Shown here one piece after another: positions 1 to 24,003 of a DNA stretch of 64,000 bases (position 1 is the first letter of the stretch; every line of letters begins with the position of its first letter). The notes beneath the pieces were generated by a model that ran no database searches, was not told the DNA's origin, and saw nothing but the letters and a program-made list of their open reading frames with translations. The position numbers and the translations under genes were made by a program. The DNA is from Nematostella vectensis (Eukaryota > Cnidaria > Anthozoa > Actiniaria > Edwardsiidae), in assembly GCF_932526225.1 (NCBI RefSeq), contig NC_064041.1, forward strand, positions 434,001-498,000, given 5' to 3'.

Positions 1-164
1 AAAATGGCATTTGGGTTAGCAATGAAACCCCTCTTGATAAGGTCAAATGGATAAAGAAAAAACCCTCAGTCTATTTTCTTTGGAAAGGCTGTAATGAAGT
101 AAATGTGTATTTATATTTGTGTTTTATTTGGTAATTTTTATAAGTGCATCTATTTTAATACAAG

Positions 165-243
165 ATTTCATAGACTCATAGACTCATAGACTCATAGCCT
201 CATAGACTCATAGACTCATAGACTCATAGACTCATAGACTCAT
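165..243. repeat. 10-bp tandem repeat (TAGACTCATA)
   Basis: About eight near-perfect copies of a 10-bp unit read TAGACTCATA, with one variant copy (AGCCTCATA). It lies left of the taperin-like exon, in what is probably its first coding intron. It shows no link to a splice site. A short poly-C run follows at about 308-320. Confidence 0.9.
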
Positions 244-372
244 TACACTATGTACATAGGCCAACACATTTGTATGAGACTTAGGGAAGGAGCCTAATAC
301 TCTATTGCCCCCCCCCCCCACATTTCATTAGGCCCCCTCTCCAAGACAAAATAAAGGCATACTGTAAGCTTA

Positions 373-3300
373 GTGTCTTACCTTTTTTTGTTTCACTTGC
401 TGAGAGATGCATGGCTTCACCTTCTCAGGCGGATGCTCAAACACAACCTTTGGTACAATCTGATAGGACGAATCACCGAAGTAGTGGACTGGACAATCAT
501 CAATATCCTCTTCCTCCTCCTCCTCCTCTTGGATGTCTGGGCAGCTCTTGGATTCTCTCTCCTTCTCGCGCTCCCCGAAGGATAGTATGAGTGGGTGTGT
601 GCCGATAGTGATGTCATAGCTGCCAGACACCACCCCACTATCGCTATCATCAGAGTCAACCTCATCACTTTCATTATCTTGAAACTCCTCTGGGACATCA
701 ATTACTGAGACTGCCACATCATCAGCAGGTGGTAAATCAATTACAGAAACAGGTGCTGGTAGTTTAGGCGATTCAGGGACATCAATAGCAGATACCTCTA
801 GGTCATTTGAGCACTCTGAATCAGAAATATCGATTGTTGTTACAAATTTGTCGTTGTTCCTTGGTAATGGAAGATCAATAGGGGTTACTGGGACTGATGG
901 CGCAATGTCTTGCTTAGCCTTGTATGTCCCACAGACAGCGTTCTCCTGGTGCCCATTCATCCTACCTTGGTCTCCACTTACACTCTTGTTCTTATTTAGG
1001 AAGGAATTATCAAAGTAGTGAGTCTTTGGCTGAATAGTTTTCAAAGAGTCTGCATCAGAGTCCAGCACTAGTGTCATCTGCCCAGATATTTTTTGTTCGA
1101 TTGGCCGACTTTGCACATGCCTAAGCTTTGTCATATTTTTAAAAGGATATTCAGAAGTCTCTGCTAACTTGGACTTTTGTTCATCCACCTTTTTATTACT
1201 CTTATTCCATGGGAACATTTTGTTGCCATTACTTTTGCTATCTTTATTCTTTTTCTCTTCCTCCTTTCTAAGCTTTGCCTCTTGTTTTTCTTCCCCTTTT
1301 TTCAATTTTGCCTCCTGTTTCTCCTCTTCTTTTCTCCGCTTATACTCTGCTTTTGCTTCCTTGTTCTTCTCCTTTTTCCCTCCTTTTATGCTTGAGCCAA
1401 ACAATGCAGACAACTTTGAGACAGAGCCTTTTGAAAGCTTGATATCATCATCCTCATCACGCTGATCATAATAATCACCATTTTGAGTGGACCAGACAGC
1501 TATCCTCTCTTCTCCCCTCGCTTCGGTCTTGTCTTGGCCTGGGACATGATGACTTTTGATGGTTTTCATTTCAAGTTCTGGCTGATACTTTTTCTCTTGT
1601 GCATGCTGGGTAGCTTTCTCTACTGAATGCTGGATTTGTTTCTCTAGTAGATGCTGTGTTTTTTTCTCTGGCGCCTGGTATATCTTCTTGGATTGTGGCT
1701 CGTATATTTTTTCAGCCTGAGGCTCACATTTTCGGGCTGGTTCCTTGAAACTTGTAATTTCAATGTTATCAGGCAAATTTTCCTCTGTTTTCTCAATTAA
1801 AATAACTTTTTTGTAGTTTGGTGGGGTTTCGACCTCTCTTTTCCTACCCATAGCTGTGGGCAATGCAGCAGTGGGTAACGTTCTCTTAAATTCTTCTCGA
1901 CCAGTACCACTAGCGGTCTCTGTCCAGGAAGAGGTTTGTAACCTCTCTGGTTCATCTGTCTGGAATGCTGGTGGTGGTAAGATGGTTGTCACGTAATGAT
2001 GCTCACTTTCTATACTAAAACTGTCCAGATCGTCCTCGGTGTGGCTATCAGAATGGGACACTTGACGCAACAGCTCGTGTACCCTTCGTTCAATACCATG
2101 GGAGATGCTTGCTCGGTGACGGAAATGGATTTTCTGAATGGTCTCATGCCCTAAATCATGCATTGAGATTGAGCGCTGTCTTGTCATACCACGATCTTCA
2201 TGTTTGGATCCCACAACAGGTAACTGATCATCCTCATGATCATCAATACTCATAGATGGCGACATCAATGATGAAATATCCGCCGTCCAGCGTTTCTTCA
2301 GACCTGGACGCTTTTTAGACTGTGGCCTCATAAAGACTGGAGACACTGTACCATCTGAGGAACAGACAGAGAGATTTTCCACTGACGAGCTGGTTCTGTG
2401 GAATCTCCCAACCGGACCAAATTTACATCTGATGTCATCGACGTGGGGTAATAATTTTGACTCTTCGTCTTCTTTGCTCACGCTCAGCTCACTGTCAATA
2501 GATTGGCTCCTTGCCTTTTGGTGGCCTACGCTCTCAAATTCCTCCTTCTTCAAACTAATTTTCCCTAGTTTAGAAACATCCGTAGACTGACTGTTGTTTT
2601 GAATCTTAAACGTGTTTTCATTGCTTTTAGCTGCTTCTTCCGTATGTTTTATCGCCGATAGCGTCTGAGAGACATCTGTGAATTGAAATGCCCTAGGGGT
2701 TGTGTGGTTAATGACAGCCGTTTTATTAAACTCACTCAGCTCAATTTCGCTGCCATTAAGAACAGTATCGTGTCCTGGCGGAACTATCCCAGTTTTTGTA
2801 ATGCCAGCATCAGGCTTCAAAGCGGAAATAGATGTAGTCTCAGAGCTCAATTTCTTGGCTCCTAGCGTGGACTCACCGAATAATTTTCTCAATTCCGATG
2901 GCGGCCTCACATGCTCATATGCTACCTTCACTTCCAAATCGGAGTTCTCATGCGATTGCATAGAGTTATTGGTATTTTTCATGACATTATCATTTGACAA
3001 TACAATCCCTTGTTTGCCCTGGGATTGTTGTTGTACGGAGTGTCTAGGTTCACTACTGACGACACCGGAATGATTTACCCGCAAATCATTACTGCGCTTA
3101 TTAACGATTGGTTTGACCGATTCTGTTACAGCATTCCTTTCGAATCTTTCCTCTCTATTACTCCCCGAAGGTTGCGAGTAAATCTGAGAGTCCTTTCTCG
3201 TAGCTTTTGCTCCAAACACCCCGGTGCCGCTAGTGGAATTTTTCGAATCATCATTTGAATTGTGAGCTTCTCTCTTCTTTTTCTCGAGAATATTTCGCTT

Positions 3301-3420
3301 CCATTCTGGAACAGAGGCGAGCCGTTGTTGACTTTCTTCAATTTTGTTATGTTGTTCTCTTTCTCTCCTCCGTTTTTTTTCGATAAGTTCCTGTTTCCAA
3401 GCGGGCATTACCGATGTCAT
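373..3420 (-). CDS. Taperin/phostensin-like protein, large first coding exon (3' end of gene outside window)
   Basis: One open frame of 1016 codons from the ATG at 3420 (context TTCACCATGA). The upstream in-frame extension to 3522 has no ATG start and is probably 5' UTR. The N-terminus has two copies of a P-x-W-K-(x)3-(I/L)-(L/I)-E-K-K-(K/R) motif about 32 residues apart (MPAWKQELIEKKRR and VPEWKRNILEKKKR). This matches the paired motif at the start of phostensin (PPP1R18) and taperin, which are actin-associated PP1-binding proteins. The rest looks disordered: Ser/Thr-rich, then a Lys/Glu-rich predicted coiled coil with EEKQEAKL repeats (about residues 695-750), then several ID(L/V)P motifs, an acidic run, and KVVF near the C-terminus, which fits the PP1-docking RVxF consensus. 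On the minus strand AAAAAAAG/GTAAGA (junction at about 379/378) is a good donor and the frame stops only a few codons later. I therefore infer splicing to an exon left of the window; taperin also has one dominant first coding exon. The family call rests on the N-terminal motif; the PP1 function is inferred. Confidence 0.65.
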
Positions 3421-4805
3421 GGTGAAAGTTGCGGCTCTCGTCTTCTCCTCAACAGAAGGCGATGAAATTATGAAAATTAAAACCCTTGAAACTAATAGAC
3501 TAGTCGAATATATTGCGACCAAGAAGCTGATTGAGAGGCATTGGAGAGGAAAGAGGATTCTGCGTAATTCTACTCAGGTGTCTTGCAGAAGTATAATGCA
3601 AACCTTCCTCACATTCGAGGGCATGAACGGCACTGATTAGCTCACCGGCGAGATAATATTCAAGCTATACGAGCCCTCCACGAATTTACCCGACTTTCCC
3701 TCGGCTGATCCGATTACTATCCGAGTTCAATCTAGAACCACTCGGCAAGAATTCGGAAGAGCCTAGAGATAACTTTTGTTTATATTTGAATTAAAATATT
3801 ATATCCCAAGGGAGCGAGCAAAAGTTAGCATAAGGACGCTTTATCTTGTCACTGAAAACCCATTAATACCAAGCCTTTGTTGTCATTGTAAAGTGGTGAT
3901 TCTCGGTGAAATCTATAATTCAGAGGAGTGATCTCACAGTGATCGCCTCTTCAGTAAATTATTCAGTGCACATACGCAGGCCCAAATATAGGCTTGTTTA
4001 TATCTAAGGATTCCCATACAATGTAAACGTTGCCCGGAGTGTCCGTCCGTTTCCTATTGACAGTATTGAGTCACCATATTGACCCTAGCGGCTTTTTCAT
4101 CCTTTCATAAACATGACAACGGAGCTCCACAAATGTTTTGCCCAAAAATCCAAGCAAACGGCGGTATGATTTTCGCGAGTTTGGTTGTTTTGAATCCATT
4201 CAATATTCTAGGCGCCTGCTATGCTGGTAATTATGATGCTTGCAAGTTGTGTTTAAAAACCGCAAGATATTTGACAGCTCGTTGACGGTTAGGATTATGG
4301 TGTTTATGTGACTCGTCTAAATGGGTTTCATTTGTCTGATATGTCAGTTTTTGCCACGACTACGACCTCATGCAAACAATTGCAAAACTATTTAAAGAAT
4401 TCATTTTTACAACAATTAGAGCAACTTTATTTCCCGTGGCCATATATTCGTGCGCCGTTGTTTGATCAAGTGTTACCCTTTCTAAGCATGTGTCCTTTAA
4501 TTATTGTCTGTGTTCATGAAGCAATCGAGACTCGGTAAAAGTGCATTGACATCAACATTTTGTCACCATTAACACTTCATGAATCACACCCACTTGAAAA
4601 GTCATGCACGTGCAATATACGGTAAAATATTAGAATCACATGTTTTTTTCATCTTATCCGATTTTGTACACGAGTGTTTTTGGGGATAGAGTTTGTTATA
4701 TTCATATTCCTTGTCGTAACCGCAGTGCTTCGTGGTATCATGAGCAAAACAAAGACAAATCCAGATTTTAAAAGTTGTAGCGCTCTTGTAAACTTGCCTG
4801 TAAAC
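3421..4805. other. Intergenic / upstream of taperin-like gene, nothing recognised
   Basis: Unique AT-rich sequence upstream of the taperin-like start codon. It should hold that gene's 5' UTR and promoter, but I see no clear TATA box. The ORFs here are short, with no recognisable protein and no convincing splice signals. No RNA gene was recognised. Confidence 0.6.
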
Positions 4806-6165
4806 ATGCACATGACTTTTAGAGAGCAGTATTGAGCCCTCAGACACTTCACGTGACTTTTAGAGAGCAGTATTGAGCCCTCAGACACTTCACGTGATTT
4901 TTAGAGAGCAGTATTGAGACCTCAGACACTTCACATGACTTTTAGAGAGCAGTATTGAGACCTCAGACACTTCTCATGACTTTTAGAGAGCAGTATTGAG
5001 ACCTCAGACACTTCACATGACTTTTAGAGAGCAGTATTGAGACCTCAGACACTTCACATGACTTTTAGAGAGCAGTATTGAGACCTCAGACACTTCTCAT
5101 GACTTTTAGAGAGCAGTATTGAGACCCCAGACACTTCACATGACTTTTAGAGAGCAGTATTAAGCCCTCAGACACTTCACATGACTTTTAGAGAGCAGTA
5201 TTGAGCCCTCAGACACTTCACATGACTTTTAGAGAGCAGTATTGAGCCCTCAGACACTTCACGTGACTTTTAGAGAGCAGTATTGAGCCCTCAGACACTT
5301 CACATGACTTTTAGAGAGCAGTATTGAGACCTCAGACACTTCACATGACTTTTAGAGAGCAGTATTGAGCCCTCAGACACTTTACATAACTTTTAGAGAG
5401 CAGTATTGAGCCCTCAGACACTTCTCATGACTTTTAGAGAGCAGTATTGAGACCTCAGACACTTCACATGACTTTTAGAGAGCAGTATTGAGCCCTCAGA
5501 CACTTTACATGACTTTTAGAGAGCAGTATTGAGCCCTCAGACACTTCCCATGACTTTTAGAGAGCAGTATTGAGCCCTTAGACACTTCTCATGACTTTTA
5601 GAGAGCAGTATTGAGCCCTCAGACACTTCTCATGACTTTTAGAGAGCAGTATTGAGACCCCAGACACTTCACATGACTTTTAGAGAGCAGTATTGAGACC
5701 TCAGACACTTCTCATGACTTTTAGAGAGCAGTATTGAGCATTCAGACACTTCTCATGACTTTTAGAGAGCAGTATTGAGCCCTCAGACACTTCACATGAC
5801 TTTTAGAGAGCAGTATTGAGACCTCAGACACTTCTCATGACTTTTAGAGAGCAGTATTGAGCATTCAGACACTTCTCATGACTTTTAGAGAGCAGTATTG
5901 AGCATTCAGACACTTCTCATGACTTTTAGAGAGCAGTATTGAGCCCTCAGACACTTCACATGACTTTTAGAGAGCAGTATTGAGACCTCAGACACTTCTC
6001 ATGACTTTTAGAGAGCAGTATTGAGCATTCAGACACTTCTCATGACTTTTAGAGAGCAGTATTGAGCCCTCAGACACTTCACATGACTTTTAGAGAGCAG
6101 TATTGAGCCCTCAGACACTTCTCATGACTTTTAGAGAGCAGTATTGAGCCCTCAGACACTTCCGT
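4806..6165. repeat. 41-bp minisatellite, about 33 copies
   Basis: Tandem copies of a 41-bp unit containing GACTTTTAGAGAGCAGTATT followed by GAGCCCTCAGACACTTC. Subfamilies differ at a few positions (GAGCCC, GAGACC or GAGCATT; CACATG, CTCATG or CACGTG), and the variants are interspersed. On the plus strand each unit has CTCATGACTTTTAG/AG, which resembles a branch site plus 3' splice site, but no exon of a plus-strand gene is identifiable next to it. Confidence 0.95.
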
Positions 6166-6279
6166 GGAAATCAAAATGCTCGTTTCAGCGCCCTCCTTTC
6201 AATAAGTGTCTAGTTACAAAGCAGCCCTTACCCCCTTTATTAGGCCGTTTAATAGGAAAATACTGCTTTTTGTGGCCGT

Positions 6280-6310
<31 letters not shown>

Positions 6311-6596
6311 AGGGGGGAGGGTGGCGCAATGTCTGCGCCCACCCCTGTGCAATTCTGCGCATGCCCAGTAAGCTATTTGGGTCTGAGTTTGGGCCATGAA
6401 AATAGCTATTGCACCGAAAACTGTTTAAGAAGTAACTGCAGTAATCTACCATGTTTTTGTGGCAATGATGTTTAAATTGGTCCGTTGTTGAGGCAAACCG
6501 GCTATGCCAGGCTGATGACGAAACAGCTTTCCATGGTTGCCGAACTACATGGTGATGCTATAGGTAATAAGACTGTACTAGCGTTCAGTCACTGAC
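6166..6596. other. Unique spacer with GT/poly-G run
   Basis: Spacer between two arrays. It includes a (GT)n stretch followed by a run of about 14 G and further G-rich sequence (about 6280-6325). No gene is recognised. Confidence 0.6.
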
Positions 6597-8057
6597 TTGA
6601 CTGGTATCGATGTGTGTATGGCTAGTGTTCCGACTAGAACCGATGTGTGTATAGCTAGTGTTCTGACTGGTATCGATGTGTGCATAGCTAGTGTTCCGAC
6701 TGGTATCGATGTGTGCATAGCTAGTGTTCTGACTGGTATCGATGTGTGCATAGCTAGTGTTTCGACTGGTATCGATGTGTGTATAGCTAGTGTTCTGACT
6801 GGTATCGATGTGTGTAAAGCTAGTGTTTCGACTGGTATCGATGTGTGTATAGCTGGTGTTCCGACTGGTATCGATGTGTGCATAGCTAGTGTTCTGACTG
6901 GTACCGATGTGTGTATAGCTAGTGTTCCGACTGGTATCGATGTGTGTATAGCTAGTATTCTGACTGGTATCGATGTGTGTATAGCTAGTATTCTGACTGG
7001 TACCGATGTGTGTATAGCTAGTGTTCTGACTGGTATCGATGTGTGTATCGCTAGTGTTTCGACTAGAACAGATGTGTGTATAACTAGTGTTCCGACTGGT
7101 ATCGATGTGTGCATAGCTAGTGTTCTGACTGGTACCGATGTGTGTATAGCTAGTGTTCCGACTGGTATCGATGTGTGTATAGCTAGTATTCTGACTGGTA
7201 TCGATGTGTGTAAAGCTAGTGTTTCGACTGGTATCGATGTGTGTATAGCTAGTGTTCCGACTGGTATCGATGTGTGCATAGCTAGTGTTCTGACTGGTAC
7301 CGATGTGTGTATAGCTAGTGTTCCGACTGGTATCGATGTGTGTATAGCTAGTATTCTGACTGGTATCGATGTGTGTATAGCTAGTATTCTGACTGGTATC
7401 GATGTGTGTATCGCTAGTGTTTCGACTAGAACAGATGTGTGTATAACTAGTGTTCCGACTGGTATCAATGTGTGCATAGCTAGTGTTCCGACTGGTACCG
7501 ATGTGTGTATAGCTAGTGTTCCGACTGGTATCGATGTGTGTATAGCTAGTATTCTGACTGGTACCGATGTGTGTATAGCTAGTGTTCTGACTGGTATCGA
7601 TGTGTGTATCGCTAGTGTTTCGACTAGAACAGATGTGTGTATAACTAGTGTTCCGACTGGTATCAATGTGTGCATAGCTAGTGTTCTGACTGGTACCGAT
7701 GTGTGTATAGCTAGTGTTCCGACTGGTATCGATGTGTGTATAGCTAGTATTCTGACTGGTATCGATGTGTGTATAGCTAGTATTCTGACTGGTACCGATG
7801 TGTGTATAGCTAGTGTTCCGACTGGTATCGATGTGTGTATAGCTAGTGTTCCGACTAGAACCGATGTGTTTATAGCTAGTGTTCCGACTGGTACGGATGT
7901 GTGTATCGCTAGTGTCCCGACTAGAACCGGTGTGTGTATCGCTAGTGTTCCAACTGGGACCGATGTGTGTATCGCTAGTGTTCCGACTAGTACCGATGTG
8001 TGTATAGCTAGTGTTCCGACTAGAACCGATGTGTTTATAGCTAGTGTTCCAGACTGA
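6597..8057. repeat. 33-bp minisatellite, about 44 copies, open on both strands
   Basis: Tandem units of 33 bp containing GGTATCGATGTGTGTATAGC then TAGTGTTC(T/C)GACT. The period is a multiple of three and the unit has no stop in one frame on each strand, so it produces ORFs of 486 codons (plus) and 519 codons (minus) with 11-residue repeats. Neither has a signal peptide, a domain or a non-repeat body, so I treat both as artefacts of the repeat. Confidence 0.95.
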
Positions 8058-8525
8058 TGCAAATGTGTGTATGCTAGTGTGCCTTTAATGTCCTCATTGT
8101 TAATTCGGTTATATGGTAATAAAAAGATAACAGTCAAGTATGATTCAAGGCATTTTATTTTCCAACAAGTTTTTCTTTAACTTGAAAGCTTGTTAACCTG
8201 AAAAAAAGGCGTTCAAATTGTTTAGGATTTTTCTATGGAAATTGATGTACAATATTACTTTTAGGTTTGAAACAGGCTGTACTCAAAATTGAAATAGCCT
8301 AAATTATCCGAGCATATAATCAATATCGCGGATTTCTATTGCACTTGAATAAAGTAAACAGGGAGTTGTAACACAATATTTTTGGTTTTATTGAATGTTA
8401 TGTGCCCCTTTAAGGAGATCAGGTTTTCATGTTGCATGTTGCAAAATGCCGTTCCTTTTCTTCTTTAAGCTTCCCTTCAACGCACTCTTACGTAATTAAA
8501 TGTGTTGCTTAATGTGTTACGTAAC
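8058..8525. other. AT-rich unique sequence, no gene seen
   Basis: Unique sequence downstream of the protease gene (minus strand). TTTATT on the plus strand at about 8154-8159 is an AATAAA on the minus strand. It lies far from the protease stop codon, so it is only a weak poly(A) signal candidate. Confidence 0.4.
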
Positions 8526-8625
8526 TAAATGTGTTACTTAATGTGTTACTTAATGTGTAACAGGTGTGGGGGCACAGCCCGTCGCCATTTCTTCCAGATT
8601 CTCTAAAGTGATAACATGCGTACCT
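8526..8625 (-). pseudogene. Second, partial copy of the ShK exon end
   Basis: On the minus strand, about 39 nt (CTGTGCCCC...CTGTTACACAT-TAAGTAACACAT) align to the end of the ShK exon at 9104-9066 with about five substitutions and one gap. In the matching frame it reads GDGLCPHTCYT, echoing the C-P-x-(S/T)-C-x-x-C end of an ShK domain. No acceptor or complete domain is visible upstream, so this looks like an exon-end fragment left by the duplication that made the 13-bp array, or a decayed second ShK exon. Confidence 0.45.
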
Positions 8626-9055
8626 TACATGCGTTACTTACATGCGTTACTTACATGCGTTACTTACATGCGTTCCTTATATGCGTTCCTCACATGCGTT
8701 ACTCACATGCGTTCCTTATATGCGTACCTTACATGCGTACCTTGCATGCGTACCTTACATGCGTTACTTACATGCGTTCCTTACATGCGTTCCTTACATG
8801 CGTTCCTTACATGCGTTCCTTACATGCGTTCCTTACATGCGTTCCTTACATGCGTTCCTTACATGCGTTCCTTACATGCGTTCCTTACATGCGTTCCTTA
8901 TATGCGTTCCTTACATGCGTTACTTACATGCGTTCCTTACATGCGTTCCTTACATGCGTTCCTTACATGCGTTCCTTATATGCGTTCCTTACATGCGTTC
9001 CTTACATGCGTTCCTTACATGCGTTCCTTATATGCGTTCCTTATATGTGTTACGT
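8614..9055. repeat. 13-bp minisatellite, about 34 copies, derived from the ShK exon end
   Basis: Plus-strand unit TTACATGCGTTCC; on the minus strand AACGCATGTAAGG. This resembles the end of the ShK exon, AACACATGTAAGTAAC, at the array's upstream border on the gene strand. Each unit therefore carries a donor-like CAT/GTAAGG. Because 13 is not a multiple of three and the unit lacks stops in the plus direction, all three plus frames are open; these ORFs are not genes. Confidence 0.9.
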
Positions 9056-9066
9056 AACTAAATGTG

Positions 9067-22242
<13,176 letters not shown>

Positions 22243-22275
22243 TTTGATAGAGGTAATCTGTTGAGTTCTCGACCA

Positions 22276-22283
22276 TTTTTATA
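22276..22283 (-). promoter_or_regulatory. TATA box of the protease gene
   Basis: TATAAAAA on the minus strand, 34-41 bp upstream of the start codon. The usual spacing would place transcription start only a few nucleotides before the ATG, giving a very short 5' UTR. Confidence 0.5.
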
Positions 22284-22289
22284 TTTAAA

Positions 22290-23555
22290 CCTGTAGGAAC
22301 ACCCGCCTGTCAGCTGTTTGTCTGTATTTGATTAAAACTCATGTGAATGACTGCCCTACTTCTCTGTCACTTCATGTGAATGTCTTGGTGTCTGTCCATG
22401 TTTGACTGTGCTTAATGCGAATTGCCGCTATCTGTGTAAGACTCAAAACCTTATCAATATCAATAACTTGCCGTCCCTCTCTGAATGGCCGTAACTAATA
22501 ATATCAATACCTTGCTGTCCCTCTCTGAATGGCCGTAACTAATAATATCTCATAAAATTAGGGGAGGATCCCACTCATTCCATGTCTTTGCGAGGGGGAG
22601 GGGGGGTGAGGTCGCTATGGCCCTGGTTTGACTATTTGGACAGGCACGTGCTCAAATAGAGCGTCCACCTGCGCTACCTAAACATGGTAAGTGTTGATAT
22701 AACTAAAAGGACTACAGACGAGCTGTAGGAAAAGCTAGGTGGTAGGCGTAGGTGTTGTGGAAACAGGGAAATATAAGTCAATATAAGGTGAAGCTGCATG
22801 TTGTACGAGCTGTTTCGCTGACGTTCCGAGCTCATTGTCACTTTTCAAATGATCTTTTATTCGTTTTCTAACATCAAAAATAAGCTTGAAGATTTCTTCA
22901 GTTAAAGTAAAGCCTCGGTTTTTTTAAATCTACAGCTTTTAAGCTGTGTTTAAAAACGCACGAATTAAGCGGCTAAAGGTTACATCATAGTGGCGCATCT
23001 ATGTCGCCCCGAGCAAACAGCGGCAAACATCGCTTACGACATATCGCTCGAGGCAGAAAAGAAATAAATGTTGGCAAACAATGCCGCAGCACCTCCAAAC
23101 ATGGTGTACAAAGCTTTGCAATGCTGGCGTTGTCTGCATTGGCTGAAGTCCTTCGCTAAGGAGCAGGGTCACTAAGAGAACCATACGGTTTATTTATGTG
23201 GGATCCTCAGGCTAGCTTCCGTCCGTGTAATGGCCGAGTAAACCGCGGCTTATAAAAATCTTATGACACCACCCCTTTAATTGACAGCTTCTCTCCTCTA
23301 ATAGTGGATTGTTGACTAAACCGTGGCCCATTATTTTGCTAAATATTCTTTGCCATTCGCCAGGTTCAAAAGCATCGTTGTGTAACGATCATTTACTTCT
23401 AACATCCAGTAATTACTTAGTCCTCTCATACTTGTCAAGGCAGCACTAATGTGTGCGCTTTGGTTACTGGACTATCTGACTGCCTTTGCCAAGTAGCGAA
23501 CGGATAAAATAACACAGTGCAACAGAGGGACATGGTCACGAGACGTTGGGCACGG
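22290..23555. other. Intergenic between protease gene and SNRNP35; a 44-bp duplication inside
   Basis: Two tandem copies of a 44-bp sequence (TCCCTCTCTGAATGGCCGTA core) lie at 22456-22543. The rest is unique AT-rich sequence with one poly-G run at about 22590. No gene is recognised. TTTATT at 23189-23194 (AATAAA on the minus strand) is a weak candidate poly(A) signal for SNRNP35. Confidence 0.55.
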
Positions 23556-24003
23556 TCACGTGTCTTTCCTCCTATCTCGGTGGTCTCGGCTCGACTCTCG
23601 ACGGTGGGTCGATTTCTCACGATGTCTATCACGTTGATGCTTTTGACGATTTGAATCACGATCGGATTCACGTTCAGGTCTTGGTTCACGCTCTTCACGA
23701 GACCTCCTATCACGGTCACGGTAGCTCCTGTCTCGACCATCACTTGCGTCACGGTTACGCTTTCCTTCATTGTCACGGTCACGGTAGATCTTGTCACCAT
23801 CATGACGTAAGTCGCTGTAACGCTTTCCTTCATTGTCACGGAAACGACACCCACTGTCATCCCGATCACGGTGATGTCGATCCCGACCACGTTGGTGTCG
23901 CTCACGGTCCTCGTTATCACGGTAACGCTGGTCACGCAACGTCGTGCGGTCACGAGGGATGACGTCATCTTGTTTAGTCTCTTCTCCCGCCCCTTGTATG
24001 GGT
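23556..24003 (-). CDS. SNRNP35: SNRNP35 exon 7: Arg/Asp-rich tail and stop
   Basis: The acceptor is CCTTGTATTTAG. The exon begins [14 protein letters not shown] and continues as repeated [11 protein letters not shown] motifs to the TGA at 23558-23556. Low-complexity RS/RD tails are typical of spliceosomal RRM proteins. Confidence 0.85.

Noticed and set aside
370-3522. N-terminal extension MVAIYSTSLLVSRVLIFIISS of the taperin-like protein
   Set aside because: Its first codon is not ATG; the ATG at 3420 has good context and immediately precedes the conserved motif.
4806-6165. 41-bp array as a donor or acceptor array of a known gene
   Set aside because: The unit has an acceptor-like motif, but no neighbouring exon matches it; kept only as a question.
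6578-8137. 519- and 486-codon ORFs on opposite strands
   Set aside because: Both are readings of the same 33-bp repeat; period divisible by three explains them.
4806-9055. CRISPR-like arrays
   Set aside because: Units are contiguous tandem copies without unique spacers, and the DNA is clearly eukaryotic.
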